NCBI RefSeq assembly: GCF_000143535.2
Contig: NC_037325.1
Location: 186,001-250,000 of the forward strand
Length of the DNA stretch: 64,000 bases
Source of the DNA: Botrytis cinerea B05.10
Lineage: Eukaryota; Ascomycota; Leotiomycetes; Helotiales; Sclerotiniaceae
Reading direction: 5' to 3'
Part shown: positions 1-12,208 of the stretch, piece after piece
Numbering within the stretch: position 1 is the first letter of the stretch
Layout: every line of letters begins with the position of its first letter
Program-made: the position numbers and the translations under genes
The notes under the pieces: generated by a model
What the model was told of the DNA's origin: nothing
The model's database searches: none
The model's input: only the letters and a program-made list of their open reading frames with translations

Positions 1-491
1 GCAGGATGACGAATTAAAAACGTTGGCATCCATTCCTTCAAAAATTCATCTGGTAGAAGTGTATCATTGCCGATGGAACGTGTTTGACTATCAAAAGCTT
101 TCACAGTCCACCCCTCTTCCCCAACTTCTTCACCGTAAAGCAATTCCGTCAGCGCAACAGGATTTACGAGCCAATTAGCGTGTTCTTTAACATAAGCGAA
201 TTTCCCTTCTGATTTCGCGGCAATAGCATGATCACGCAAATTTTCGAAGCAGGATTGATGAGCCGCTAGAGATTTCTTTCGATCATCTTCCGTCCAATCT
301 TTCATATGTGGTGAATCGGCAGTGAAGAGATATTTCCGGGTGTTGTAACTGTCGACGAAGAAATATCCGTGTTTGGATTTTTCGGTTGTGTAGATGTTTG
401 GTTGATTTTCGAGATTGAGGATCGTAACTAAGAGATTGGAGGCTGTGCGAGGACTGCTCAAGAGAAGGTGATTGCGGTATTGATTACTCAT
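1..491 (-). CDS. Sulfotransferase-like P-loop protein (5' part, truncated by window edge)
   Basis: The open frame starts at an ATG (489-491, read on the minus strand) and runs off the left edge after 163 codons, so the C-terminus is missing. Near the N-terminus is LLLSSPRTASNLLV, which resembles the 5'-phosphosulfate-binding loop (S-P-R-[ST]-x-S-T/N-L-L) of sulfotransferase-fold proteins. At the truncated end the residues PTFLIRHPA resemble the second, 3'-phosphate-binding strand (F-x-x-R-x-P). Together they suggest one of the fungal P-loop/sulfotransferase-like proteins, for which no substrate is known to me. An in-frame upstream ATG at 548 would add 19 residues; the 491 start is preferred because it places the P-loop close to the N-terminus, as is usual in this group. 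The spacer to the next gene is over 2 kb, so the context does not help with function. Confidence 0.65.
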   Translation of the reverse strand, partial: MSNQYRNHLLLSSPRTASNLLVTILNLENQPNIYTTEKSKHGYFFVDSYNTRKYLFTADSPHMKDWTEDDRKKSLAAHQSCFENLRDHAIAAKSEGKFAYVKEHANWLVNPVALTELLYGEEVGEEGWTVKAFDSQTRSIGNDTLLPDEFLKEWMPTFLIRHP

Positions 492-548
492 GATTGAAAC
501 CTTGGTGAGTTTATTTGCATTGGAATTTGAGAACTGGAATGACTTCAT

Positions 549-2749
549 GGGAGTTGAGATAATATATTCCAAGTTTGATGTACACGAGGTGACAGATATG
601 TGATGTCACTAATCAATTAAGCGCATTGCATAGTATCGGGTATGTATGGCACATGCCAGATAGATCTGGCATACGACGTGCAACACTAACGAGTCAATTA
701 CAACTATGTGAAACCTCTTAAAGATATTCCTCTTTTACAGGAAATTTCGGATAACGCGGTGCGGCGCTAACCTTGTACCCGCCCCCGAACTGGTCTCTAA
801 ATTTAACTCAACCCTTATGCAGGCAATTGTAAACTTAGAAAAAGTAAAACAAACTAAAAGCATATCAGCCATAGAAATATTGGGATGTTGAACGTTGGTT
901 GATTGTATGAGGTCCTTGCCGTTCCACCGCTATTTCAGACGCTCCTCTTTTACATCCTCATGAGTCATGCTGGAAGTGAAGTGTACCGTTTTTACATTGA
1001 TATCTCTTAATGGTATGTATGGAAAACAGCAATTGTTCCGACACGTAATATTAAAACCAGCCTCCGCTTTCTCGAGTGATACAAGGGTCTCTCAATGCTT
1101 TTCCGTGTGTTTAGGATTTTCGGACATTATTTTGTATATTGATACACTAGTAGAGCAATAGCATGTACATCACATCCAGACTTATTATCGTGATACTGCC
1201 ACGCTAAAGATAGACCCACCAGCAAACCCTCCACTAATTCTTGACCACTTGTTCTGAATCGACTCTTCTCCTTCAGAGGTACATGGAGGTTGCATTTGTG
1301 GCATTTTCGTCTAACAACAAATCAAAGGTTCATCCCGAGGTTTCACGAAACACATGAGAACATGATTTCTCCCGCCTTCTGTGGTCTTAGGAACCACGTC
1401 GTATAGATCATCATGCAGTATTGTATTACTCCAGCTTGCTATTTTTGGGAATATTCGGCACCATCCCAGTTCAATTTGATGGGCGGTTCGTGACAACAAA
1501 AAAGATACCAGGGTATCTTCGCAGGTATCAGAGCATAGAACTTGACAACGACAGCCTCCTCGCAGATTCCGAATTGCTTTTGGTAGAAATGTTATGGAAT
1601 AAGTGTTGTCTTCTTGATCAGAGCCCGATGACCAAAATAATCGGGAATTTTGAAATGACGAAAATCTGGGTACTTGCAATGTAATATCACAAGCTCCGGC
1701 GCATGATCTTTGAAGACATACCCCTCTCAAAACTACTCCCTAGTACTATGCTAAACAATCAATTCTATGACATGGCTATGGTGTCAAAATTCTCGGTGCT
1801 GAGACGGTCTTCTAACAGCTGTGCGGAACCATAGAAAGTTGTGAATCGTGAACTATAGCATGATTCTGTAGGATTGAAATATTGACCGCAGCAGTGACAA
1901 GGTGATTGATTGGCATCTGTCAATGAGACCCGATTCGTGCTGCCTCGGCGGCTGAAAGGCTGAATTGGTGCAAAGTAGCGCCGGAAGTTGTCATGAACGA
2001 AACATATCCTTTGGATTTTCTACACGTTGACGATTAGTCGTCACGACTCGTACAGACTTTTGAGGTGGAGGAAGCAAAGTAATACGAAAATGAATCATCG
2101 TAACGAGTGTAATTCAGTCGAATTGTTTCTTTCCTTCGTCGCACAGGCAAGGATCCAGGAGATTTGGAGTTGTGCTTCTCCCTCTTTTGTGGCAATACTG
2201 CCTTTAGCTTTCACGAGAGGATACAGTGATTTAAATCCTCCAGAGGATGGATGGAGTCCATATATCACAATGACCTCGAGAGACATTGTTGTCGTGATTT
2301 TGATCGCCAAGTGGCTGTCAGAAGTCTGATTGTGATCAATCTGCGTGATGAAAACATGATATCTGCGACCATATATAGGGTAATGCCATTCAATGTCTTC
2401 GATGCGTTGGGATATGGGTATAGAGTTGAGTTCGCCGCCGTGATTGTTGGCTCGGTTGGTTCGTTGTCGGCATGTCTCACGTGATATAGATATGTTATGA
2501 CCTCTCCACAGTCATGGCGCGTACAAATCGTCCTATCTCTGCTTACCTACATGGAGCTTCTCCGTTTCTGATCAAACAAAACTTCTGGTCCGATCGATGG
2601 ACAAAACAAATCATTCGTTCTATATTTCGTAGAGACTAGATATGAGTTTTGAAAGCATTTCACAATAGTTTACGAATTCTTTCGCTCGCAGAGGTTCCAC
2701 CAATACCATATCGATCTGTAAATATTAAAGATCTCATGCAGTCACGGAC
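549..2749. other. Intergenic region, no convincing gene
   Basis: About 2.2 kb of ordinary-composition DNA between the divergently oriented sulfotransferase-like gene and the Zn2Cys6 gene. The longest open frames (for example 1311-1730 minus, 139 codons, overlapped by an 87-codon frame on the plus strand) show no recognisable motif, and no usable splice neighbours could be found. It presumably holds the promoters of both flanking genes. A degenerate gene around 1300-2480 cannot be excluded. Confidence 0.5.
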
Positions 2750-5449
2750 ATGGGCGCCTCAACTCCAACTTCTGACATAATAACAGCTACATCAGCAAAG
2801 CTGCGTAGCTGTGTAATATGCCGAAGTCGGAAAGTTCGTTGTGATAAGTTATCGCCTTGTTCTAATTGTCGAAGAGCAAATATCCCATGCGTACTCCCCT
2901 CAACTGATCGACCTCCTCGATGGGCTCGCCGGCTCGAGCGCGCTGGTAATTCGGCAGCAGATTCAAATGGCGCAAAGCCAGGGCAAGAAGTTAATTCCAA
3001 AGGAGATCCGATTATCGAGAGACTTCATAATCTTGAGAATTTAGTAAAGGAACTCAGAGGCCAATTAGAGCACGCCAATGCTACAGCAGGGCATCTCAAT
3101 GATGATGGATTGCCCAGGCTTGGTGGTTCTGATAGTTCACAGCTTGGTCCAAATCATGATCTAAACAGCTTCAAGGATAACGGCTCTGTTGAAATCACTT
3201 CTGATGTACAGAAGAAATTCGGTAGGCTAGTTCTAAAGGATGTCAACCGGAGCCGTTACATAAGTAGTGGTTTCTGGGCCCGAATGAATGATGAGGTAGG
3301 TTGCTAGAATTCTGTCATCATGTCAGCTAAATGTATTGATAAGTTACTACCATTAACGCCAGACTAGATTGAGGGATTACAAATGGAGACTCGAGGTGCT
3401 CTCGACGCTGATTCTGATATATCTTCAAACGATGAGGATGTACCCGAGAGGATGGTATCCATATTGGAGCACGAGCGAACGCCATCAGAGCGGCATCGCT
3501 TTTTATTCCAACACAATCTAAACCTTTCTGATTCCGACCTCTCTAAGTTGCGTCCATTGCCTTCACAGATACCTTTTCTGTTGAATGTATACTCTGAAAA
3601 CATTCACGTCTTCATGCGAATTGTAGATATAACGGCCATCACCGACATGATCCGTGACTTACGTGGAAATAAGGGTACGGAACTTACGCCAGCAAATGAG
3701 GCTTTAATGTTTTCCATCTATTATGCTACAGTAACCTCGATGGAAGAAGATGAGGTAAGCTTTTCCTAGTCTTAAGGAGGCTTTGTCTCAATTATCATGC
3801 TCACCATAATACTTTACTCCTAGGTGACAGGCAACTTCGGCTGTACAAAATCGGAGATGAGTTTCAAATATCGACTGGGTCTGGAAAATTCACTTGCAAA
3901 GGCTGATTTTCTAAATGAGCCTGACATAACCCTTGTCAAGGCCCTGCTCATCTTTCTATTTCTGGTTCGGCGTCATGAGAGTCCTAGATTTGTCTGGATG
4001 ATGACTGGACTAGTCATAAGAATGGCTCAAGCTTTAGGTCTTCATCGGGATGGTTCTCACTTCCCTAACCTTACCCCCTATGAGGTTGAAACTCGTAGGA
4101 GAGTATGGTGGACGGTGTGTTTGCTAGATCTGCGAGCATCCGAGGACCAAGGTACGGAATTGAGTACCACTGGTAATAGTGTTGACACAAAGTTTCCGCT
4201 CAATATTAATGATGTCGATCTCAATCCTCATACAAAGAACATGCCACCAGCACGTTCAGGCGTAACCGATATGACTCTTACAGTTGTTTCAGCCGAGATG
4301 TGTGATGTCATGAGACGGTTGATGGCTTCAAGTATCGGAGAAAGTCCGTCAAGTCCCGAAATTCAAAGCCAATTGTTACATGACCTTTACGGGGCAGTCG
4401 ACAAACACTTTCTTCAATTAAACATGGGGAGTAAGGCCATTGCATCCTGGTGTCTATCAACTTTAACGCACATGGTTGTGTCCAAAATGAATCTTATTCT
4501 TAATCTCCCAGTGCTCTTCTCCTCTCCCAGCGAGAGCCACTCGGAGAAGGTCCGAACCAAACTTCTGATATCTGCCATTGAAGTAGCCGAATACAATCAT
4601 GCCCTTAACTCCGAGAAAGGTTGTCAAAATTGGAATTGGCTTTTTCAGACTTGTACACATTGGCACGCAATCGTATACCTTTTAATAGAAACTTCACGAC
4701 GCCAATGGTCTCCCATTATCGAGCGAGCTTGGGTCGCTCTCCATAGCAAATGGTTAATTCCTCGACAATTAACGAGCCACTCGGAAAGAGAAGAGAACTC
4801 GCGCATCTGGGTTCCACTACGGAAGCTTATGGCTAAGACGCGTAAACATCGTATAGCTGAGCTACAACGTCTGCGAGAGAATTCATGGTCAGCAATTGAA
4901 TTAGAGAGAGAAGATGAAAAGATACCCCTTCCGGCCAGTCCAGTACCGTCTTATGATGGAAAGTCTGATAATCTCTTTCGCGAGCGTTGGCGTGAGCTGG
5001 TTGCCATACCTTTAGAAATCGATGATCAGACGCGGCCTGCTGAGATTCATACCCCAAAATCAACTGCTAGCGAATCACCTACAACTCAGCAGAACCTTAA
5101 TTTCACGTCGGTATACAAACATAACGACTTTTGCTCAAATCCGAACATTGACAATACCAATTTAGTCGGACAGGAGTCATCAAATATGAATGACCAGTCA
5201 GTATATCCTCATATTCAAACAAGACCAGAACAATCTTCATATCTGTCACATGACGGGGTTGACCACGTCTCAAGTGAGTGTTATGGTCAAGATCCAAATC
5301 TAAACCTAGATGATATATCACCTCCATGGAGCTATATTGACCCCTCAGGCGGTATGTTTTCAGATATAGATGTCAACATGGATCTCGACATGGACGTGAA
5401 TTGGTATGAATGGATTGAATCGGCGCAGGTCATGGATCTTCCGCTTTGA
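2750..5449 (+). CDS. Zn(2)Cys(6) fungal-specific transcription factor
   Basis: Three exons, 2750-3295, 3368-3754 and 3824-5449, with phase-0 introns of 72 and 69 nt, give an 852-aa protein. The Zn2Cys6 binuclear cluster is complete: Cys21, 24, 31, 37, 40 and 47 (spacing C-x2-C-x6-C-x5-C-x2-C-x6-C), followed by a basic linker and a short coiled-coil-like stretch (HNLENLVKELRGQLEHA), as in Gal4-type dimers. The middle region, opening with FLFLVRRHESPRFVWMMTGL and continuing through MAQALGLHRDG and ETRRRVWWTVCLLD, is the fungal_trans domain. The C-terminus is acidic and Asn/Asp-rich (DIDVNMDLDMDVNW), consistent with an activation region. The target pathway is unknown. No adjacent metabolic cluster is evident; the closest downstream enzyme is the dienelactone hydrolase, about 750 bp away. 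Joining the exons restores one uninterrupted frame across both junctions. Confidence 0.9.
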
Positions 5450-6206
5450 GACACAAGAGGCAGGAGTTGAATCGAATATATACTCTTCTTTAAATGTTCT
5501 ACTAAGAGTTTACCCAAATACTTTCCCCCATTACTAAAATATCCCACATCATTATTTTTGTAACGAAGAAATATACCAGCCCAACACTACCCCTCGCTCA
5601 AACTCATCAATGCACACCCGCCATCTCTCCAACGGTTCCACAACCAAAGAAACCCCCGCAATCTGTATAGTCTGTCTCTCACAAACAAGCACTTTTCCCC
5701 ATCCATCTAATCTAATCCAATCCTTAAATTCGCAGGGTTGCGCATCCTTCCACGCTTACTCTAAAAGCATGCCAAGATCACGTGTCGTCATCTCCAACCG
5801 AGTGTGGGGGGCCTGAGCGAGCCAAAAAGCGCGAGAAAATGCCGAGTAAGTGACGAGGACTGAGCGAAATGATATATCAGATATGGAATCTACGAAATGG
5901 AATTTTCTATAAAGGCGCTGTTGTCGCTGCGATTTGGGGATGGAAAATCATCAGTTCAATTACGGTTTTCTACCTACTATTTACTTACTACTACTCACTT
6001 GTTCGCTTACTTACTTATGAGTTTAATACTTCACATCCGAGTTAAATCATACATACATATACAGTCTAATTTCTATCCACTTCCGCTTCTTTGAGATCAA
6101 GATTGAGGTCCACCACTCTAAGCGATTACCTCTTTGAGCTATTCTAAATCTCAACCACGCAAGTTTTGTATTTCATCTAATACGAGATACAAACTTCCCT
6201 ATCAAA
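5450..6206. promoter_or_regulatory. Spacer with the promoter region of the dienelactone hydrolase gene
   Basis: A 757-bp gap between two plus-strand genes. The right half (about 5960-6200) is rich in short pyrimidine and TTACT/CTTACT runs typical of a fungal promoter and leader. No coding potential is seen. Confidence 0.4.
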
Positions 6207-7120
6207 ATGTCTACAATGGATAAACCATGTAATGAATGCATCAAGGTACGTCAAATCACCCCATTTTATCTCTCTCAAACCCCGAACTAATTCTCCCCAA
6301 GGGAACCATCCACACCGGCCTCCCCATCGGTGACTACCAAACCATCCACGGTCTCCGCACCTACATTATCGGCAACCCTTCCACGTCTCGCGCAACAATC
6401 GTGCTCTACACCGATATATTCGGACACCTGCTCCCCAACAATCTCCTCCTTGCCGATGCCTTTGCCGCTTCAGGAGAATATCTCGTCTACGTACCTGATT
6501 TCTTCGAAGGTGATCCCGTTGCGCTTAAAGTTGCGGATTTGCTGATACCCGTCGATGCGAGTAAACAGGGGACGCTTGGTAAGTATACGGGGATCTTGGC
6601 TAGTGCGCCAAGTTTTTTGATGTGGATGGGTCGACATAAGGAAGCGAGGTGTAGCGCGGTTTGTAATGGATTTTTGGAGAAGTTAAGAATGGAGACGAAT
6701 GGGGAAAGGAAGATTGGGATGGTGGGGTATTGTTGGGGTGGTCGATATGCCATTCGTGCTGGGCTGGAATCGAACATGATTTTGATTGATAGAGTTAAGA
6801 AACCATTGATAGATGCGGTTGTTGCGTTACATCCGAGTAATTTGGTCTTTCCCAGAGACGTGGAGGGATTGGTTGTACCAATCAGTTATGGATGGGGAGA
6901 AAAAGATGTAGCGGTTTCGATTAAATCGAAGGGAATAATTGAGGAAATTCATCAGAAGGAGGGGGAGAAGGGGAGAAAGGTACCGGAAATGGAACATAGG
7001 GTTTATAAGCCTGGAAGACATGGTTTTGCGGTCAGAGGGAATCCAGATGATCCACTGGAAAGGGCATGTCTGGAAGATTCAATGAAGCAAGGCTTGGAAT
7101 GGATGGGAAAGTGGCTTTGA
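6207..7120 (+). CDS. Dienelactone hydrolase family protein
   Basis: A short first exon (6207-6245, 13 codons) is joined across a 56-nt intron to 6302-7120, giving 285 aa. The family's nucleophile motif is seen as GYCWGG with Cys157, in place of the Ser of most alpha/beta hydrolases. A candidate acid is Asp215 (GWGEKDVAV), and the catalytic His is His253 in PGRHGFAVRG. The chain length and order Cys-Asp-His fit the DLH family. Bacterial relatives hydrolyse dienelactone in chlorocatechol breakdown; fungal members are cytosolic carboxylesterase-like enzymes whose natural substrates are mostly unknown. The frame continues upstream of the acceptor without a stop, but the first-exon model supplies a better start, MSTMDKPCNECIK, preceded by a purine at -3. 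The gene is tail-to-tail with the zinc-finger gene at 7692-8594. Confidence 0.88.
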
Positions 7121-7691
7121 TTTGAATCGAGAGCTATTTGGAGTTTTTGAGAATTGTTTCTTGGAGAATGTTTTTAATTAATTTGCTATTTGAGTTTCCT
7201 TCTACAACTAGTTTGACTCTTACAATTGTGATTGGTAGTGATATGCAATGACAACCGGCTTTGCAAATGTAAAAATCCTCGCTTTCTCGAGAGGGAGGTT
7301 GAGGGGGTGAGAAAGCAAAAGGATCAAATGCTTGACGATGATAAATTAATGGACTCATCGATAAATATGCGCTGGACGCGAAAATGTACAGCAAATAATT
7401 TTCTGGAAAACATCTCAGTTGATAATCGTGGGACAATGAGCATTTGATTGAACTATATCTTGAACTTAGCACTTGCTAAACATAAACTGCATGTTATGCA
7501 TAATAATCCCACTTCACTTCTTCAGTATATGAATAGGACTATTTCCAGATTAGAATTGAAGGTATTCAATTGTACATCCTCATAACCGAGGAGCAGATGT
7601 CCTGCTTTATTAAATAGGATAGGGTATAATAAGACAATATTAAACATCGTTATTGCCAGCCTCCGTATTAGTACAAATCCAGACTTGATTA
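7121..7691. other. Convergent 3' spacer
   Basis: A 571-bp AT-rich region between the stop codons of two converging genes. It probably contains both 3' UTRs and polyadenylation sites. No open frame in it has recognisable features. Confidence 0.45.
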
Positions 7692-8594
7692 TTATCTTAA
7701 TCTGAATCCATCCCAATCATCCTCATCGTCATCATCGTCGTCGTCGTCGTCTAATTCATCATTGGCTGCAATTGCTGCATTTGCTTCTGTTGGTATTGGT
7801 ACTGTTGCGATCGCTTCCTTTTCTTTCGACCTCAAAGCTTCTCGCTTCTCTCTGAGCCGCTTCACTCTCTGTTCCAAGCCTTCCATTTCCTCGAATTCTT
7901 CTTGCAACTTTCTACTGGCATCCTCTTTATCTCCCTCTACCTCAGCTTCGAGCTTCTCCTTTCTCCGTGCCTTCTCTTCTTCAGCTGATCGAGCTTCCAC
8001 TTCCGCCGCAGTCATTGCAGGTGCAAATATGACAGCTTCCGATTCGACTTCTGTTGGGACATCCGCAGCGGCGATATCTGCCTCGAATGCAGCCCATTCG
8101 TCTTCATCTATAGTGGTTTGTTTAATTGGAGGTGGGGATTTGGTTGGTTTCGCTGGTGTTGCAGGACGAGAAGGAATTTGCAAATCATGAGGTATCGCGG
8201 GTTTTGAAGGTGATTCAGATCTTTCGTTCAACGAGTCTTCCGCTGGAACAAAAAATCCTTCCAAGGCATTAGGTGTAGCTTTACTGCGCTTCTTCTGTGT
8301 ACCATATTCCATGTCCGTATCCTCATCCTCATCGTCCAATTTCCTCTTTTTACTAATTCCGTCGTTGCTGTTTGTGTCCGCTGTCGCATTACGTTCACGT
8401 TCTGTTTCTTGTTGTTTCGAGAGACGTAAAATGTGTCCTGGTGATCGTAGATGTCCTTCCCATAATGATTCACTCTTCATTTGTAAATGGCAGACGAGGC
8501 ACATCAAATTACCGGCAGTCGAATATCCAGCATATTGATGCTGGATGCGACGAGCAGCTCTCTCATTTTTGAGAAGTGAACGAACGTCTGCCAT
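7692..8594 (-). CDS. ZNF830/CCDC16-like zinc-finger coiled-coil protein
   Basis: A single-exon gene of 300 aa, starting at MADVRSLLKNERAARRI. The frame is open 21 codons further upstream, but the family-like N-terminus and the first real ATG lie at 8594. A C2H2 zinc finger is visible as Cys32, Cys35, His48 and His54 (C-x2-C-x12-H-x5-H, matrin/U1-like spacing). A Pro/Ser linker follows, then PTKSPPPIKQTTIDEDEWAAFE, a Glu/Lys-rich coiled coil (about 205-265) and an acidic tail ending in WDGFRLR. The N-terminal finger followed by coiled coil and acidic end is the layout of ZNF830/CCDC16, a nuclear pre-mRNA-splicing-associated factor. The trinucleotide (ATC/GTC)n tract at 7725-7750 encodes the Asp run near the C-terminus and may vary in length. 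Function in this organism is inferred from the family. Confidence 0.8.
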   Translation of the reverse strand: MADVRSLLKNERAARRIQHQYAGYSTAGNLMCLVCHLQMKSESLWEGHLRSPGHILRLSKQQETERERNATADTNSNDGISKKRKLDDEDEDTDMEYGTQKKRSKATPNALEGFFVPAEDSLNERSESPSKPAIPHDLQIPSRPATPAKPTKSPPPIKQTTIDEDEWAAFEADIAAADVPTEVESEAVIFAPAMTAAEVEARSAEEEKARRKEKLEAEVEGDKEDASRKLQEEFEEMEGLEQRVKRLREKREALRSKEKEAIATVPIPTEANAAIAANDELDDDDDDDDDEDDWDGFRLR

Positions 8595-9578
8595 AATTAT
8601 CGTGATGATTTTGGTAGAGATTGCTAAACCATATGATGAAGAATTGGCAATACTCAAGGACAGAGTGATTTGCTATGTACTGATTGTTGTATTCCAGGCG
8701 TATATTCTTGAATTATCCTGTGAGCGAGAGGTGAGGATACTTGCAAAGTCAGTAAGTAGTGATGATGCATTTGTCGAGGCTGAAGCTCCCTAAGATTTTC
8801 AATCGAGCTCTTCAAGTTTCGAGGTCAAAGCTGGAGCTCTCCGGTGCCAAGGCGCTAACTCTCAATCAGCTCACGTTTATCTTGATATCTAATCAATAGC
8901 TCCAGAATCGGATCTTGGAATTTCCGACATCACATGATCAGATCCCCGCACCTTGGAAAAATCTTGGAATTTCTAAGCCAGCCTTGCCTCTTTGCCTCAC
9001 CAATGGGTAGAAAATCGATCAATCTCCGCCTTCCTTCTACCCTATCTATCTCAAATTCTCAGAACATAAACATAATACAACAAACCGAAACGAAACGAAA
9101 CGCTCAAATAGCAAGCAACAGGCCGCTGCTGCCCATCAAGTATCGGAATACATTGTCGCATTGTCTCGAATACCTTCATCATCACACTGCGATCAACAAT
9201 TCTTGACTCTATCAAGTTCTTTAATGCTGTTTTGCGCATTCAATACGCGCGGTCGATTAACTTGAAGCTTGTCCCAAGCGGCTATCAACAATACCCAGAA
9301 GAAGAAAAAAATCCAAACTACGACTTCATCTGATTGCGCTGGGAAGGATTATAAAGAGAAGCTTTCCATGATCTTTTGATAGCTTCTTGTTTCTTTCTAC
9401 ATATTACCCTTTCTTCAACAATCCCATAGCTTGTTCGTAGAGCCAGTGATCGCGTGAAATCAATTCATCAACGCGTGCTTTGAAATTCAGCTCCAGGGCG
9501 TATATTCATCCCTTGTAATCATCGAATTCGCGTCCACAAGAATTTTGTACCTTTGTATCATTGATAATATCCTTTATT
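8595..9578. promoter_or_regulatory. Divergent promoter region between ZNF830-like and BYE1-like genes
   Basis: A 984-bp gap separates two divergently transcribed nuclear-protein genes. The part next to the BYE1-like start (9300-9578) is pyrimidine-rich, consistent with a transcribed leader. Open frames here, such as 8934-9206, are short and featureless. Confidence 0.4.
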
Positions 9579-12208
9579 ATGGCCGGTGAGTAATAGTTAC
9601 CCCTTCGCAGGGCATCCCACTTGCTTCGCGGAAGGAATTGGCAAAATGCTTCCCCTCAAATACTATCATGCGAGGAAATATCTAACAGGGATTCTACAGA
9701 CGTTAGGAAGTCGTCGCGAGCGACAAAAGGACAGCACCCGAAAGCTCATGAGCTCGATCAACCCATCGAAACAAAAAAGAAAGGAAAGAAAGGTGGAAAA
9801 AAGACAGCTGTGCAGGAAGAGGAAGAAGTCGAGGTTATACGATGTGTCTGCGGAGTCACTTCAACTACGGATGATGATGAAGCTGCTTGGATCGCTTGCG
9901 ACATTTGCGCTGTCTGGCAACACAATGTTTGCGTAGGTGTAAGTCCATATGAGGAAGATACACCAGACAAATACACTTGCGAACAATGTGCGCCAGAAGC
10001 CCACAAAGAACTCTTGGATGGAATTGCTAGAGGTGAGCAACCTTGGATCGCAAGGCAAGAGAAGCACGAAGAGGAAAAGGCGGAGCAAGAGAGACAAGAT
10101 GCCGAGGAAGCAGCAAGGAAGAAGGGCAAGAAAGGAAAGAAAAGAACAAGCGACCAAAAGCGCGATGTAACTCCTGCAAATGGAAAGCTCCAGTCTCCTT
10201 CAGTTCCAGCCAAGAAAGACACACAGAAAGATTCACCCGTCAAGGCATCCAGTCAAAAACGCAAGACAAGAGATGAATCACAAGATAAAGAAGCTATGAA
10301 AGTAAGTTATCGATTTTACCGATGGGGTGAATCATGCTAACCATGTTCTAGGAATCTTCGACAAAGGTCCGCAAGACATTGTCTCGTCCTACACCTAGAG
10401 CTTCTCCTCCATCAGACTTGCCCAGCAAAATTTCTGAACTCGATGCAGAGCAACAAGGCCAGGTTACTCTGATTAAAAAGGGGTTACTTCAAGCCATTCC
10501 ACATGCTATTGAAGAGCGTTATTATACCTTACGACCCGACGATTCCATTGATGCAAAGGCAGAACGACTTGCTATTCAAATCGAAGCAGCCGTTCGTAGC
10601 ACTCACCCGAATAAATCAGCCTCCATCAAACAAATCCGATCGATATTTCTCAATTTAAAACAAAATCAAGAATTATGTAATGGTTTATTGTCGCAATCAT
10701 TATCACCTCAGGCCTTGGCGGTCATGACAACGGATGATATGGCAAGTAAAGAGTTGAAACGTGAAACAGCACTCATGAAAGCAAGAGCCGACAAACAATC
10801 TATAATGATCACTGATGATGGTCCACGGATTCGAAGAACTCACAAAGGTGAGGAAGTAATCGAAGAAGACACCAATCCTAATGAATATCCCGATATTCCA
10901 ATGTCTGCAGCACGTCGACGAGAAATGTTGGATCCGAATGCTGGTATGGGTGATAGGTCTAGGTCTCACTCGCCCGAAAACGAGGTTGAAGTACCAGAAA
11001 TTCCTGAAGACTATCCATCACATGATAAAGTCCGCGCTGTATCAACGCCAAAAACACCTTTGAATATCGATACAAAGCAGCCAGCTTTGAGAAAAGGATC
11101 AACGCAAAGTTCCGCAACAGGAAATTTTGACATCAACAAGGTCTTTTCGAGTGTTCAATCGCCTCATCCTTCTACCAACAAACAACGTAATGCCGATCAT
11201 TATAGAAGGTCATCGAACGCACCACCTTTGAATGGACCTGGAGATGATCCTGATGTTGACAAAATGCTTCAAGATGACAATGAATCCCCGCCATACTCTC
11301 CAGTTGAAGACCCCTCAGATCCTGACATTGTTTGGAAAGGTACAATGAGCATGGATTCGGTAGCAAAATTCTCGGCTTATGCTAAACAAGTTGCTGGTCC
11401 AGACTTGAGTCGCAATCGTATGCAAACTCCATGGTCTGAGCTCCTTCACAAAGATTTAAAGGTTCATGGTAGAATTGATGCAGACAAAGCCAATGAATAT
11501 CTATGTGGCCTTCGATATAGTCCACCATCCGATGTAATTGTCATCAACATAACACCAACTTCTGGATCATCGGATTTCCTTGACCTGTATAATTACTTTC
11601 ATGACAAGAAACGTTATGGAGTACTTACTAACAAGGGCCCGGGAAATGTACGAGATACGTATTTGGTCCCAGTGCCTCCTGGGCCAGGCAATATCCCAGA
11701 TTTTGTTGTCAATCTTGCAGAACACAATCTACCAGAAGATAGACCAGAGCCTTCCATACTAGTAACCCTGGTTGTACGCAATGGATGGGAACAACCTTCA
11801 CGGTTGCAATCATTTGATGGTGCAACTGATCCTCACAGCCCTCTTGCTGCGGGTGGTATTGCTCAACGCCAAATGTCAATGAGTCATTCGGGTCCTGGTA
11901 TGTCTCCTAGTCCTGTTACTCCTCAAGGTTCTTTCCACCCATCCATTGTTGGAAAACCTGAGGAAAGACATCATCAACAAAACTTAGAAGAGCAAAGACG
12001 AATTGCTCAAGTGGAAGGTGAAGCTGTTGCGTTGAGAATACTAGGTGACTATGCAAGGGCACCGACGGTTGGTTTCTTAATGCCACAGGCTTATCAAATG
12101 AGGGATCTTGAATGGCAGGCTATAAGAAGTATTTTAGAAAGAGATGAGAAGGCGCAGAATGATTTAAAACATTTGAGTGAAGTCCTGGCAAGGACGGGCC
12201 CAGCGTAA
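9579..12208 (+). CDS. BYE1: BYE1-like transcription factor: PHD finger, TFIIS central domain, SPOC domain
   Basis: The exons are 9579-9585 (only 7 coding nt), 9700-10301 and 10352-12208, giving 821 aa. The tiny first exon supplies Met-Ala plus the first base of Asp3, and the resulting N-terminus MADVRKSSRATKGQ looks like that of BYE1 homologues. Visible domains are a PHD finger at about residues 51-99 (CVCG...CDIC..WQHNVC...CEQC), a Lys/Glu-rich coiled region, a TFIIS central domain at about 225-350 (LPSKISELDAEQQGQV onward), and a SPOC domain at about 528-680 (IVWKGTMSMDSVAKF onward). In yeast Bye1 binds RNA polymerase II through the TFIIS-like domain and H3K4me3 through the PHD finger; the same nuclear role is inferred here. 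The C-terminal 100 residues are helical and charged. The gene is divergent from the splicing-type zinc-finger gene. Confidence 0.92.

Noticed and set aside
1311..1730. 139-codon minus-strand ORF
   Set aside because: No motif and overlapped by a plus-strand ORF; neither has a convincing start, splice context or composition.
7762..8190. 142-codon plus-strand ORF antisense to the ZNF830-like gene
   Set aside because: Ser/Ala-rich shadow of the Glu/Ala coiled-coil codons.
9758..10243. 161-codon minus-strand ORF antisense to the BYE1-like gene
   Set aside because: Shadow of the PHD finger and Lys/Glu-rich region; Phe/Ser-rich composition.
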